Both the position numbers and the translations under genes were made by a program. The notes under the pieces are model-generated. The model searched no databases and had not been told where the DNA came from. It saw nothing but the letters and a program-made list of their open reading frames with translations. Of a stretch of DNA of 64,000 nucleotides, positions 1 to 8,431 are shown in pieces; position 1 is the first letter of the stretch, and every line of letters starts with the position of its first letter. The DNA is from Octadecabacter algicola (GTDB lineage: Bacteria; Pseudomonadota; Alphaproteobacteria; Rhodobacterales; Rhodobacteraceae), in NCBI RefSeq assembly GCF_021532625.1, contig NZ_JAKGAR010000003.1, forward strand, positions 186,001 to 250,000. The letters are read 5' to 3'.

Positions 1-721
1 TACCGGTGCGGTAAGCCTCGGCGATGTTTTCTTTTGGTTCGACGATTACGCCGCCCGTCGGAAAATCCGGGCCCGGAATGTATTCGAGCAGCGTTTCATC
101 CCGTGCATTTGGCGCTTTGATCAGATGTAAACACGCGCCGATCAGTTCTTCGAGGTTATGGGGCGGGATGTTCGTTGCCATCCCTACGGCAATCCCGCTT
201 GAGCCATTCGCCAAGAGGTTCGGGAAGGTTGCAGGCAGAACGGAAGGTTCTTCAAGGCGGCCATCGTAGTTAGGGCGAAAATCGACAACATTTTCGCCAA
301 GCCCCTCAAGCATCGCCTCTGCGGCAGCTGTCATCCGTGCTTCTGTATATCGCGCGGCCGCAGGGTTATCGCCATCGATGTTACCAAAGTTACCTTGGCC
401 ATCAACCAGCGGATAGCGCACGTTAAAGTCCTGCGCGAGACGCGCCATCGCGTCGTAAATCGCAGCATCACCGTGAGGGTGGAAATCCCCCATCGTGTCG
501 CCGCTGATCTTGGCTGACTTCAGAAAACCGCCCTTCGGCGAAAGCTTCAGTCGTGACATGGCATAAAGAATTCTGCGGTGAACGGGCTTTAGCCCATCCC
601 GTGCATCTGGCAGCGCGCGGTGCATAATTGTCGACAGCGCGTAAGTTAGATACCTCTCACCCAGCGCGCGGCGCAGGGTTTCGGTCGGGTTCATCTTGGG
701 GTCAATCGTGTCATCGCTCAT
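1..721 (-). CDS. parC: DNA topoisomerase IV subunit A, 5' part
   Basis: The reading frame from the ATG at 719-721 runs off the left edge of the window, so only about the first 240 residues are present. ParC pairs with ParE to decatenate daughter chromosomes. The breakage-reunion domain is recognisable: the HPHGD motif at residues 81-85 and AAARYTEAR with the presumed catalytic tyrosine at 125. The quinolone-contact position equivalent to E. coli Ser80 is Ala86, and the Glu84 equivalent is Asp90. GyrA would share this fold, but the N-terminal sequence and the absence of a Ser after HPHGD fit alphaproteobacterial ParC better. It is divergent from the SH3-domain gene. Confidence 0.9.
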   Translation of the reverse strand, partial: MSDDTIDPKMNPTETLRRALGERYLTYALSTIMHRALPDARDGLKPVHRRILYAMSRLKLSPKGGFLKSAKISGDTMGDFHPHGDAAIYDAMARLAQDFNVRYPLVDGQGNFGNIDGDNPAAARYTEARMTAAAEAMLEGLGENVVDFRPNYDGRLEEPSVLPATFPNLLANGSSGIAVGMATNIPPHNLEELIGACLHLIKAPNARDETLLEYIPGPDFPTGGVIVEPKENIAEAYRTG

Positions 722-885
722 AGATCGTGTGTACCTAAGCCGCATATGCGCGACAACGGTGAAATAAGACGCGGTTGCGGAATTTTTCCCCGCAATATTC
801 CCAAATAAGCCCATGACGAATCCATCACGAATTTGTTAACGTGCCTTCAGTGAATGGTACTCATGAATCTCTGGGGGGTTCTTTT

Positions 886-1386
886 ATGAAAAGCTATGTA
901 TGGCTGACGTTCGGGTTTATGGGCTGGGCCTATTACGAAATGTCTGGCGGATCAGAATTTTTACCGGTCGAAATCGAAACTGCGGCGACTGTGATCCAAG
1001 AGGACCAAGGTCCTGAGATCGTTACCCGTTCAAACAGCCCGACATTGCTGGCTGTGTCTACCTCGAACATTTCTTCATCTATCGAAGTTAACGAAGCCGT
1101 TGCTGCCGCCACTGCTTTGGACGCTACTGAGGACGATCAACCAACAGTGGTTCTTGCTGCGGCGCCCGTTTTTGAACCAAAACTCGACATCCGGGAAGTT
1201 ATGGGATCACGCGTGAATATGCGTATGGGGCCTGGGACTGACTTTGACGTCATCACAACATTGAACCCCGGCACCGAGCTGGAAGTTCTAGAAGTGAACG
1301 CAGACGGATGGGCCAACGTAGCGACGGTTGGTCTAGGCATCGAGGGTTGGATGGCAGCACGCCTGCTGACCGAGCCAAAAATCTAA
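886..1386 (+). CDS. Exported protein with C-terminal bacterial SH3 domain
   Basis: The ATG at 886 follows a G-rich Shine-Dalgarno stretch (GGGGGG at about 872) and starts a hydrophobic segment (MKSYVWLTFGFMGWAYY), which may be a signal or anchor. The upstream GTG at 841 extends the frame but has no such context. The protein has 166 aa. Its middle is low-complexity and Ala/Thr/Val-rich. The last 55 residues, beginning near VMGSRVNMRMGPG, match the SH3b pattern (RVNxRxGPGTxxxV, then DGWANV and GWM). SH3b domains in envelope proteins usually bind peptidoglycan; that role here is inferred from the family. Neighbours give no further clue. Confidence 0.72.
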   Translation: MKSYVWLTFGFMGWAYYEMSGGSEFLPVEIETAATVIQEDQGPEIVTRSNSPTLLAVSTSNISSSIEVNEAVAAATALDATEDDQPTVVLAAAPVFEPKLDIREVMGSRVNMRMGPGTDFDVITTLNPGTELEVLEVNADGWANVATVGLGIEGWMAARLLTEPKI

Positions 1387-1421
1387 TTGCCGCTGGCGTC
1401 CGCACAATGCATGACGTCAGC

Positions 1422-2249
1422 ATGACAAAATCTATTCTTATCACCGGTTGCTCATCTGGCATTGGGTATGACGCGGCGCACGGGATGCGCGACGCGGGTT
1501 GGCGTGTCTTTGCGTCCTGCCGCCAACAGGCCGATTGTGCCCGCTTGATCGCGGAAGGGTTTGAAAGCCCCCTGTTAGATTACAACGACTCCGCAACTTT
1601 GGAATCCGGCCTAGCTGAAGTTTTGGCAGCAACGGGCGGAACGTTGGATGCGTTGTTCAACAACGGCGGGTTCGGAACCCCTGGTGCAGCCGAAGATTTG
1701 CCGCGAGACGCGCTGCGGGCCAACTTTGAGACCAATGTTTTCGGTGTCCACGATCTGACCACTCGGGTCATTCCAGTCATGCGCGCCCAAGGACATGGAC
1801 GGATCGTCAACCACTCCTCTGTGCTGGGGCTCGTCGCGATGCGATGGCGGTCTGCCTATAACGCGACAAAATTTGCGCTTGAAGGCCTGACCGACACGCT
1901 GCGCCTTGAGATGGCGGACACCGACATCAAGATCGTGACGATGAACACGGGACCGGTGACATCTGACATTCGCAAGAAGTCCATTCCGCATTTCGAAAAG
2001 TGGATCGATTGGGAAAACTCACCCCGACGTGCGCAGTACGAATCCACCCTTCGCAAGCGCCTTTATGAGGATAGCGGACCTGATAAATTCGAGCTTCCGG
2101 CATCTGCCGTGACAGCCAAACTGCTTACCGCCGTCACGCACCCCAATCCAAAACCGCGATATTACGTCACAACCCCGACCTATTTGATGGGGTTTTTCAG
2201 GCGAATACTGCCGACGCGCGCGCTCGACTGGATTCTTCGCAAAGGCTGA
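1422..2249 (+). CDS. Short-chain dehydrogenase/reductase
   Basis: This is a classical SDR of 275 aa. The Rossmann cofactor motif TGCSSGIG lies at about residues 8-15, NNGG replaces the usual NNAG, and the catalytic Ser and YNATK are in the HSSVLG and SAYNATKFALEG segments. The start was set at the ATG of MTKSILITG; an in-frame ATG five codons upstream (1407) is also possible, and the far upstream start at 1308 would overlap the SH3 gene. The substrate is unknown. The C-terminal part is longer than in simple SDRs and rich in aromatic residues, like sterol or fatty-alcohol type members. It is followed at 58 bp by the two-helix membrane protein gene. Confidence 0.85.
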   Translation: MTKSILITGCSSGIGYDAAHGMRDAGWRVFASCRQQADCARLIAEGFESPLLDYNDSATLESGLAEVLAATGGTLDALFNNGGFGTPGAAEDLPRDALRANFETNVFGVHDLTTRVIPVMRAQGHGRIVNHSSVLGLVAMRWRSAYNATKFALEGLTDTLRLEMADTDIKIVTMNTGPVTSDIRKKSIPHFEKWIDWENSPRRAQYESTLRKRLYEDSGPDKFELPASAVTAKLLTAVTHPNPKPRYYVTTPTYLMGFFRRILPTRALDWILRKG

Positions 2250-2307
2250 CCCTTCCCTTTCGCCGCGCACATGTTAGCTGTCTTCGGCACCTAAAAGGAG
2301 TAAGACC

Positions 2308-2508
2308 ATGGTCAACGATCCGTTCTTTTACGTTATTATAGCGGCCTGCCTTGTTGTGGCTGTGATCCTTGCGTGGGGGCTGTCTACGTTTCAGGCTGGT
2401 AGCGACGGCAAGCGATCCAACAAAATCATGCAACTTCGTATTGCGGCGCAGTTCGTTGCCGTGGTCCTTATCGTGGCCTTCGCCTACTTCAAAAGCAAAG
2501 GGAGCTAA
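2308..2508 (+). CDS. Small twin-transmembrane protein (HIG1-like)
   Basis: A 66-aa protein with two hydrophobic helices (residues about 5-27 and 45-62) joined by a short polar loop carrying GSDGKRSNKIMQLR. Basic residues in the loop predict that it faces the cytoplasm. A good ribosome site (AAGGAG) lies 7-8 bases before the ATG. Size, topology and loop resemble the small twin-transmembrane or hypoxia-induced HIG1-type family found next to cobalamin adenosyltransferase genes in this order of bacteria. HIG1 proteins are linked to respiratory complexes, but a function here is only inference. The next gene begins 3 bp after the stop, so the two are likely cotranscribed. Confidence 0.7.
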   Translation: MVNDPFFYVIIAACLVVAVILAWGLSTFQAGSDGKRSNKIMQLRIAAQFVAVVLIVAFAYFKSKGS

Positions 2509-2511
2509 CCG

Positions 2512-3084
2512 ATGGTCGTACTAAACAAGATCTACACCAAAACGGGTGATTCAGGTGAAACAGCTTTGGGCAACGGCAACCGCGTCGCCAAGAACTCCGC
2601 GCGGGTGAATGCCTACGGAACCGTCGATGAAACCAATTCAATCGTTGGGTTGGCGCGCCTTCATTCAGACGGCGAATTGGATGCGCAGCTGGCGATGATT
2701 CAGAACGATCTCTTCGATCTCGGGGCAGACCTGTGTCGTCCCGACATGAAGAGTGACGCGGACGCGGAATACCCGCCGCTTCGGATGGCTGACGCCCAAG
2801 TCGCGCGGCTGGAAACAGAAATCGACGCCATGACGGCAGTATTGGAACCGTTGCGAAGCTTCATCTTACCCGGCGGGTCAGCATTGGCCGCACATTTGCA
2901 CCAATGCCGCACCGTGTCGCGACGCGCTGAACGACTTGCCGTAGAATTGTCCGCTATAGAGACGGTAAATCCTGCTGCTGTAAAATACCTGAATCGGCTT
3001 TCGGATTGGTTTTTTGCGGCGTCTCGTATCGCCAACAACGGCGGCAAAGACGATGTGCTGTGGGTTCCGGGTGCCAACCGCTAA
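2512..3084 (+). CDS. Cob(I)alamin adenosyltransferase, PduO type
   Basis: This 190-aa enzyme transfers the adenosyl group of ATP to cob(I)alamin. The N-terminal KIYTKTGDSGETALGNG segment is the PduO-family ATP-binding motif, and the downstream RTVSRRAERLAV and NRLSDWFFAASR segments are also diagnostic of the family. The ATG starts 3 bp after the preceding stop, with the Shine-Dalgarno GGAG lying inside the end of the upstream gene, which indicates coupling. A second, unrelated adenosyltransferase (CobO) lies at 59.6 kb; PduO-type enzymes usually serve salvage or cofactor repair while CobO serves de novo synthesis. No riboswitch is visible ahead of it. Confidence 0.92.
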   Translation: MVVLNKIYTKTGDSGETALGNGNRVAKNSARVNAYGTVDETNSIVGLARLHSDGELDAQLAMIQNDLFDLGADLCRPDMKSDADAEYPPLRMADAQVARLETEIDAMTAVLEPLRSFILPGGSALAAHLHQCRTVSRRAERLAVELSAIETVNPAAVKYLNRLSDWFFAASRIANNGGKDDVLWVPGANR

Positions 3085-3108
3085 TTTCGAGTTGCGGCGC
3101 TAACATTC

Positions 3109-3246
3109 TTGACAGTGTGAAAAAATTAGGCGTTTTTTCACAAACGCGACGTCAGGAATACGACCTGCGTCGATTCTGACCTATTCCCATGCTGACGACT
3201 AAGGTATTGGGGACAAAGAATTGAACCGAAGCGTGAAAGCGCTCAC
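3109..3246 (+). promoter_or_regulatory. Putative etfBA control region with inverted repeats
   Basis: The gap between the adenosyltransferase and etfB holds a perfect -35-like TTGACA (3109-3114). It is followed at once by a perfect 10-bp inverted repeat with arms TGTGAAAAAA (3116-3125) and TTTTTTCACA (3133-3142) around a 7-base loop. Close to the start codon there is GTGA-N6-TCAC at 3233-3246, which matches the core of a CRP-type site, although its position next to the ribosome site would suit repression or an RNA role. No convincing -10 was found at standard spacing. The assignment as operator or promoter is inference. Confidence 0.35.
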
Positions 3247-3263
3247 TTTTGGAGAAGTCGCCG

Positions 3264-4022
3264 ATGAAGGTCCTCGTACCCGTCAAACGCGTGATCGATT
3301 ACAACGTGAAAGTTCGTGTAAAAGCGGATGGTAGCGGTGTTGATCTCGCCAATGTCAAAATGTCCATGAACCCTTTCGATGAGATTGCTGTCGAAGAAGC
3401 AATCCGCCTGAAAGAAGCTGGCAAAGCCGAAGAAATCATCGCCGTTTCCATCGGCGTGAAACAGTCCCAAGAAACGTTGCGCACAGCGCTGGCGATGGGT
3501 GCTGACCGCGCGATTCTAGTTGTGGCATCCGAAGACGTTCACAACGATATCGAACCACTTGCTGTTGCGAAGATCCTTAAGGGCATCATCGACGAAGAAC
3601 AGCCGGGCCTCGTGCTTGCTGGTAAGCAGGCGATCGATAACGACATGAACGCGACCGGCCAAATGTTGGCTGCGCTGACAGGATGGGCGCAGGGCACATT
3701 CGCATCCGAGCTGGATGTCGATGGCGAAACTGCGACAGTCACTCGTGAAGTCGACGGCGGCTTGCAGACGATCAAGATCAAGATGCCTGCCATCGTGACT
3801 GTCGACCTTCGTTTGAACGAACCTCGTTACGCGTCTTTGCCAAACATCATGAAGGCGAAAAAGAAGCCTTTGGATGAAAAGACACCTGCGGACTACGGCG
3901 TCGACACTGCACCGCGTTTGGAAGTCGTTAAGACAGTCGAACCTGAGTCCCGTGCCGCTGGTATTATCGTCGGCTCTGTCGACGAACTGATCGAAAAACT
4001 CAAAGAAGCGGGGGCTGTGTAA
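3264..4022 (+). CDS. etfB: Electron transfer flavoprotein, beta subunit
   Basis: The 252-aa beta subunit of ETF carries electrons from acyl-CoA dehydrogenases and related flavoenzymes to ETF-ubiquinone oxidoreductase. The start [14 protein letters not shown] is characteristic of the family, and the signature region ([22 protein letters not shown]) follows in the second half. The start at 3264 has GGAG at 3251-3254; the TTG at 3249 has no conserved sequence after it. The stop overlaps the etfA start by one base. Mcd at 15.7 kb and Hbd at 6.0 kb are acyl-CoA enzymes in the same window, so it probably accepts electrons from Mcd among others. Confidence 0.96.
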   Translation: MKVLVPVKRVIDYNVKVRVKADGSGVDLANVKMSMNPFDEIAVEEAIRLKEAGKAEEIIAVSIGVKQSQETLRTALAMGADRAILVVASEDVHNDIEPLAVAKILKGIIDEEQPGLVLAGKQAIDNDMNATGQMLAALTGWAQGTFASELDVDGETATVTREVDGGLQTIKIKMPAIVTVDLRLNEPRYASLPNIMKAKKKPLDEKTPADYGVDTAPRLEVVKTVEPESRAAGIIVGSVDELIEKLKEAGAV

Positions 4023-4948
4023 TGGCTGTTCTTCTATTTGCTGAAGTAACCGATGGCGCGTTGAATATGGACGCGACTGCAAAAGCAATGACCGCTGCAA
4101 AGATGCTCGGCGACGTGACGATCCTGTGCGCAGGCGCAACAGCCAAAGCAGCTGCGGACGAGGCAGCCACTTTGGGCGCCGCAAAGGTTTTGCTGGCTGA
4201 GGATGATGCGTTGGCACACCGCCTTGCGGAATCTACTGCGGACCTCATCGTTTCACTGGCTGGCGATTACGATCACATCGTTGCTCCTGCGACGACAGAC
4301 GCCAAGAACGTCATGCCACGTGTGGCTGCGATGTTGGACGTTATGGTGATTTCAGATGCGTCCGGTGTTGTTGACGGCGACACTTTCGAGCGTCCGATCT
4401 ATGCGGGTAACGCGATCCAGACGATCAAATCCTCTGACGCGAAAAAAGTGATCACTTTCCGGACGTCTACGTTTGACGCTGCCGAAGCTTCTGGGTCCGC
4501 CGCTGTTGAAGCAGTTGCCGTTCCAGGTGGCACCGGTTTGTCCGAGTGGGTTGAAGACAAGGTTGCCGAGTCTGACCGCCCAGAGCTTACATCTGCTGGT
4601 GTTGTTGTATCCGGTGGTCGTGGCGTTGGGTCCGAGGACGACTTCAAACTGATCGAAGGTCTGGCTGACAAACTGGGTGCCGCCGTTGGCGCGTCCCGTG
4701 CTGCGGTTGATTCCGGTTATGCCCCGAACGATTGGCAAGTTGGTCAAACAGGCAAAGTTGTTGCACCGGACCTTTATGTTGCTGTCGGCATTTCCGGTGC
4801 GATCCAGCACCTTGCTGGTATGAAGGACTCCAAGGTTATCGTCGCGATCAACAAAGACGAAGAAGCGCCAATCTTTCAGGTTGCCGACTTCGGACTGGTC
4901 GCTGACCTGTTTGATGCCGTTCCTGAGCTGACTGAAAAGTTGGGTTAA
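4022..4948 (+). CDS. etfA: Electron transfer flavoprotein, alpha subunit
   Basis: The 308-aa alpha subunit binds FAD and pairs with EtfB. The C-terminal FAD domain shows the conserved [10 protein letters not shown] and [27 protein letters not shown] type segments, then [21 protein letters not shown] near the end. It starts in the stop codon of etfB (TAATG), so the two subunits are translationally coupled, as is usual. A strong intrinsic terminator lies 31 bp after the stop. Length is normal for the family. Confidence 0.96.
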   Translation: MAVLLFAEVTDGALNMDATAKAMTAAKMLGDVTILCAGATAKAAADEAATLGAAKVLLAEDDALAHRLAESTADLIVSLAGDYDHIVAPATTDAKNVMPRVAAMLDVMVISDASGVVDGDTFERPIYAGNAIQTIKSSDAKKVITFRTSTFDAAEASGSAAVEAVAVPGGTGLSEWVEDKVAESDRPELTSAGVVVSGGRGVGSEDDFKLIEGLADKLGAAVGASRAAVDSGYAPNDWQVGQTGKVVAPDLYVAVGISGAIQHLAGMKDSKVIVAINKDEEAPIFQVADFGLVADLFDAVPELTEKLG

Positions 4949-4979
4949 GCCGACGAGGCTCAAACCCCATTAAATTGCA

Positions 4980-5013
4980 GAAAGGCCCGCCCGTTAGTGG
5001 CGGGCCTTTCTCG
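4980..5013 (+). terminator. Intrinsic terminator of etfBA
   Basis: A perfect 12-bp stem GAAAGGCCCGCC / GGCGGGCCTTTC with a 7-base loop (CGTTAGT) begins at 4980 and runs into a short T-containing tail. It is positioned between etfA and the convergent DUF6473 gene, whose stop is at 5015. The sequence can work on both strands because A-rich bases precede the stem, so it may be bidirectional. Confidence 0.88.
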
Positions 5014-5014
5014 T

Positions 5015-5800
5015 TCAACTCAAGCAACCCATCAGCGGTCCACGCAATGCCTTGGCGACCGCTGCGTGAGTTTTCGGCCCCATCGCTTCCTTGGCACTAA
5101 GAGCGTCGAGCGGAGCGTAGCACTTTCCATCGTGTCCATCGTCCTCGACGGTGACCACAACGATCTGAGAAATGTAATCGCGCAGCGCTGCAACCATCTT
5201 CTTCGTTACAAGAGAGCCTTCGGTATCCTTTTGATGAAGCCATAGCAGCACAACGGCCCCGCTAGAGCGCCCGATAAGGGTCTTCATGCGGCGAATCCAC
5301 GTCCGCTGAAGGTGCTCTTTCACCAGTTCAAAACGCTTTTCATCTTCGGCGCGAAGGCGTGCTATTAAGTGACCCGTAAAAGCGATCTCGGTGAAATCGA
5401 CCTCGGGGAACAGCAGCTTCAGCTTGTCGGTCGGACCAACAAAACGATCGTTTCGGCGCGGGTGCACCTTGTAAAACGAGTTACTTATATTTGCGGCATT
5501 CAGAACCTGAATGATTGTCGCGACTGCGTCATGACATAATGATTGGACCGCCGTGTCATTCAGAAAGACATCTGGCCCCGCGGATTGAAAGCCAAGGTTT
5601 ATACAGACCTCGCCAATCTCGGTCTCGACCTTATCTGGGTAAGGCGTGCGAATATACTTCGCAAAGGTTTCCGACCCGCCTAAGAAGGCAACGAAACGCC
5701 CGTCGGTTGGTCGCATCGGTCCGCGAAACGGTAGTTTTGACAAGCCGTAGTGACACGGCGCTAGGCGCAATGCGCCCCTTGGTTTTATATCGGATTTCAT
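5015..5800 (-). CDS. DUF6473 family protein
   Basis: A 261-aa protein of a family common in Rhodobacteraceae and without known function. Family-like segments seen are CHYGLSKLPFRGP, VAFLGGSETFAKYI, an NLGFQSAGPDVFL region, FYKVHPRRNDRF and LFPEVDFTEIAFTGHLI. The pattern of a Rossmann-like strand followed by GGSET resembles SGNH/GDSL-type or sulfotransferase-like folds, but I see no clear catalytic triad. The ATG at 5798-5800 was chosen because AGAAGG lies 9 bases upstream; the GTG three codons earlier overlaps that site. It converges on etfA and shares the terminator. Confidence 0.7.
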   Translation of the reverse strand: MKSDIKPRGALRLAPCHYGLSKLPFRGPMRPTDGRFVAFLGGSETFAKYIRTPYPDKVETEIGEVCINLGFQSAGPDVFLNDTAVQSLCHDAVATIIQVLNAANISNSFYKVHPRRNDRFVGPTDKLKLLFPEVDFTEIAFTGHLIARLRAEDEKRFELVKEHLQRTWIRRMKTLIGRSSGAVVLLWLHQKDTEGSLVTKKMVAALRDYISQIVVVTVEDDGHDGKCYAPLDALSAKEAMGPKTHAAVAKALRGPLMGCLS

Positions 5801-5961
5801 GGGTCCCACCCTTCTAAATTTTCACTCACCACGGACAACATTCTGCCGATTCTATTGCCAAAGCCTTAAACACCGAATTTGCCTAAACTTGCCGACACCG
5901 CGAGGGATTGAGCGTGACCGCCCAGCCCCCTATGGTGCCCCCAATCAAAAGGATCGAAATC

Positions 5962-6837
5962 ATGAGCATTGAACGGATCGGCGTTGTTGGAGCGGGCCAA
6001 ATGGGCAGCGGTATCGCGCATGTTTGCGCCTTGGCCGGTTACGATGTTCTGATGACAGACATCAACGATGACGCCTTGAAGGCGGCGTTGGTTGGTATTG
6101 GCAAAAATATGGACCGTCAGGTTTCCAAGGGTTTGATAACAGAGGACGAAAAGTCCGAAGGCCTGCGCAGAATCGGCACCACGCTGACCCTCACCGACCT
6201 TGGCCCGACTGACTTGGTGATCGAGGCTGCGACCGAACGTGAGACCATCAAGCAAGCCATTTTCGAAGACCTGCTACCGCACCTGACGCCTGACACGATC
6301 TTGACGTCGAACACATCTTCAATCTCGATTACGCGCCTTGCTTCGCGCACGGACCGACCAGAGAAATTCATGGGTTTCCACTTCATGAACCCCGTACCGA
6401 TCATGCAGTTGGTCGAATTGATCCGTGGTATCGCAACGGATGCGCCGACATTTGACGCCTGTAAGGGGGTCGTGGACCGTTTGGGCAAGACGTCAGCAAC
6501 CGCTGAAGACTTTCCCGCGTTCATCGTAAACCGCATCCTGATGCCGATGATCAATGAGGCCGTCTACGCCTTATATGAAGGTGTCGGAAACGTGGAATCC
6601 ATTGATACATCGCTCAAACTCGGTGCGAACCATCCTATGGGTCCGCTAGAGCTGGCTGACTTTATCGGGTTGGACACATGCCTCGCGATCATGAACGTGC
6701 TGCACGACGGTTTGGCCGACACGAAGTATCGACCTTGTCCGCTGCTAACAAAATACGTTGAGGCTGGGTGGTTGGGTCGCAAGACCAAGCGCGGCTTTTA
6801 TGATTACCGCGGCGAGACGCCCGTTCCGACCCGTTAA
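5962..6837 (+). CDS. hbd: 3-hydroxybutyryl-CoA dehydrogenase
   Basis: This 291-aa NAD(P)-dependent enzyme interconverts acetoacetyl-CoA and 3-hydroxybutyryl-CoA, feeding PHB or fatty acid metabolism and the ethylmalonyl-CoA pathway. The Rossmann motif GVVGAGQMGSGIA is at residues 6-18, the catalytic HFMNP segment near 140, and the C-terminal helical domain has NHPMGPLELADFIGLD and GRKTKRGFYDY. Length is typical. The start MSIERIGVVGAG was preferred over the in-frame GTG at 5908, with AAGGA near 5949. The stop overlaps by 3 bases the stop of the convergent acyltransferase gene. Confidence 0.95.
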   Translation: MSIERIGVVGAGQMGSGIAHVCALAGYDVLMTDINDDALKAALVGIGKNMDRQVSKGLITEDEKSEGLRRIGTTLTLTDLGPTDLVIEAATERETIKQAIFEDLLPHLTPDTILTSNTSSISITRLASRTDRPEKFMGFHFMNPVPIMQLVELIRGIATDAPTFDACKGVVDRLGKTSATAEDFPAFIVNRILMPMINEAVYALYEGVGNVESIDTSLKLGANHPMGPLELADFIGLDTCLAIMNVLHDGLADTKYRPCPLLTKYVEAGWLGRKTKRGFYDYRGETPVPTR

Positions 6838-7712
6838 GTTTCCTTTAGAGACAGCGTATGTTCGCGGAGCCACGCCATAAATGCTCGTGGATCTTTGCTG
6901 CGTTCGGCGACCTCTTCAGGTGGAATCGGGGCGCCGATCACTGGTTTTTGGGGTTTATCAAACGCATGTGCTATCTCGTGGATAAGCAAGCCTTGGCGTA
7001 GCGTACCGCTTATCTTGTTGGCAATCTGATACCAGCGCGAGTTAAATCCAGGGAAGTAGCACGGCACAACAGTGGCGCCGGATCGTTTAATCATTTTTGC
7101 GGTGAAGACGTTCCACTCTTCCTCAACGACAGGGCCCCACATCGTCTTGGACGTCGCTACGACGCCTGATGGGAACAGCGCGATAAGGCCATCATTGCCA
7201 AGGTGCTCCATGGCTTTGGCGCGCATTTCGATCATTTTCTTCTGCGCATCATCTTCATGAAGGAAAGGCACAGGGATCATATAGCTGGCCGCACTTTCAT
7301 CGATCCCCGTAAGAAGGGACCGTGTCAAAATGCGATAATCGTTACGGCGTCGCCCGATAATGTCAGCAAGGATCATACCGTCAACCATCCCGTGCGGGTG
7401 GTTTGCAACAAACACGACCGGCCCGGTCTCGGGGATATTATCGAACTGTTCTTGTGGGGTCTTAATCTCGATCCCCATAGCCTTCATTGTGGCCGGCCAG
7501 AATTCTTGGCCCTTATGGGCGCCCATTTTTTCAAACCGGCGCACGCGACGGATGACCTTCATCTTACCGGTCAGCCATTCCATCCCCATGATGAACCAGC
7601 GCTTGGTATTGCTGTCAAAAGTTTCCGAATACGTCAAAGAACGGTTGTCATAGACGCGAGGTGCATCTTCATCCGCCGTCTGGCTTCGTGTTCTTGTCGC
7701 TTTGTCAGTCAA
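6834..7712 (-). CDS. 1-acylglycerol-3-phosphate O-acyltransferase-like protein
   Basis: A 292-aa acyltransferase of the PlsC-like superfamily. The HX4D catalytic motif is seen in VANHPHGMVDGM, and the later FPSGVV segment corresponds to the glycerol-phosphate binding block. It probably acylates a lysophospholipid at the inner membrane. The start is assigned to a TTG (7710-7712, reading MTDKATRTR) because AGGAAG lies 7 bases upstream and every earlier start would overlap the HPr gene. No ATG occurs before a methionine well inside the conserved region. It follows the HPr gene by 34 bp and is the last gene of the PTS block. Confidence 0.75.
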   Translation of the reverse strand: MTDKATRTRSQTADEDAPRVYDNRSLTYSETFDSNTKRWFIMGMEWLTGKMKVIRRVRRFEKMGAHKGQEFWPATMKAMGIEIKTPQEQFDNIPETGPVVFVANHPHGMVDGMILADIIGRRRNDYRILTRSLLTGIDESAASYMIPVPFLHEDDAQKKMIEMRAKAMEHLGNDGLIALFPSGVVATSKTMWGPVVEEEWNVFTAKMIKRSGATVVPCYFPGFNSRWYQIANKISGTLRQGLLIHEIAHAFDKPQKPVIGAPIPPEEVAERSKDPRAFMAWLREHTLSLKET

Positions 7713-7746
7713 GCGTTTGCTTCCTAGCCACTCGCGGAATGAGGCG

Positions 7747-8016
7747 TTAGTTGCCTTCTCCGAATTTGTCAGCCACCAGAGCATCCAGCGCATCCATGAG
7801 CTGTTCAGCCTGGGGGCCGTTGGTTTCGACCTCAATAGAGGTTCCCTTAGAAGCTGCCAACATCAAAAGACCCATGATGCTATCACCATCAGCTGAAAGC
7901 CCGTCCTTTGAGACCTCTGCCGTAGCGTCAAATTGTTCGGCCACATCTACAAATTTCGCAGATGCACGAGCATGGAGGCCCTTAATGTTGGTAATGTTCA
8001 GTACGCGCGAAACCAT
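7747..8016 (-). CDS. Phosphocarrier HPr (regulatory PTS)
   Basis: An 89-aa HPr-family protein. His15 in KGLHARASAKFV is the phosphorylation site for enzyme I, and Ser46 in GDSIMGLLMLAA is the site used by HPr kinase, which is encoded three genes upstream in the same cluster. No sugar-specific permease is encoded here, so the system is likely regulatory only, as is known for PTS of many alphaproteobacteria. Order on the minus strand is chvI, chvG, hprK, rapZ, EIIA, HPr, acyltransferase. Confidence 0.93.
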   Translation of the reverse strand: MVSRVLNITNIKGLHARASAKFVDVAEQFDATAEVSKDGLSADGDSIMGLLMLAASKGTSIEVETNGPQAEQLMDALDALVADKFGEGN

Positions 8017-8025
8017 AACCTGCCC

Positions 8026-8421
8026 CTAGGTGTCCAGTTCGACAATGTGGCTGTCGATATATTTGCGGCCTGCATCAAGTGCGGCAGACACAGCATCGTT
8101 AACAGATTTCTTGCGGGATTTTGCGAGTTTCACAAGCATTGGAAGATTCGCACCATACAGAATGCGGCGGTTGGACGGGCTACAGGCCCTCAGCGACAGG
8201 TTGGACGGGGACCCGCCAAACATATCTGTGACGACGACTACGCCATCGCCCATATCGGACGCATCAGCAGCTTTGCAGATCTCTTCTTGCTTAACTGCGC
8301 GGTCATCTTCGGGCCCAATAGTGATGGCATAGACGCCAGACTGTTTGCCGACCACATGCTCAACCGCGGAAAGATATTCCGCCGCCAGTCCACCATGGGC
8401 CACAATCACGATTCCGATCAC
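8026..8421 (-). CDS. PTS EIIA component, mannose/fructose family
   Basis: A 131-aa EIIA of the mannose (AgaF/ManX) family. The phospho-accepting histidine is His9 in MIGIVIVAHGGLA, and the TDMFGGSPSN segment is the other family hallmark. The GTG at 8419-8421 was chosen because AAGGA lies 7 bases upstream and the family begins exactly there. Longer versions would extend into rapZ. No EIIB or EIIC genes are near, so it probably acts as a phosphorylation-state sensor. It lies 9 bp upstream of the HPr gene. Confidence 0.9.
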   Translation of the reverse strand: MIGIVIVAHGGLAAEYLSAVEHVVGKQSGVYAITIGPEDDRAVKQEEICKAADASDMGDGVVVVTDMFGGSPSNLSLRACSPSNRRILYGANLPMLVKLAKSRKKSVNDAVSAALDAGRKYIDSHIVELDT

Positions 8422-8431
8422 TCTTGTATCC

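Noticed and set aside
3116-3142. Palindrome after the adenosyltransferase gene as a terminator
   Set aside because: The stem is mainly A-T and lacks a GC-rich base and T-tail outside the stem; a promoter or operator role fits better.
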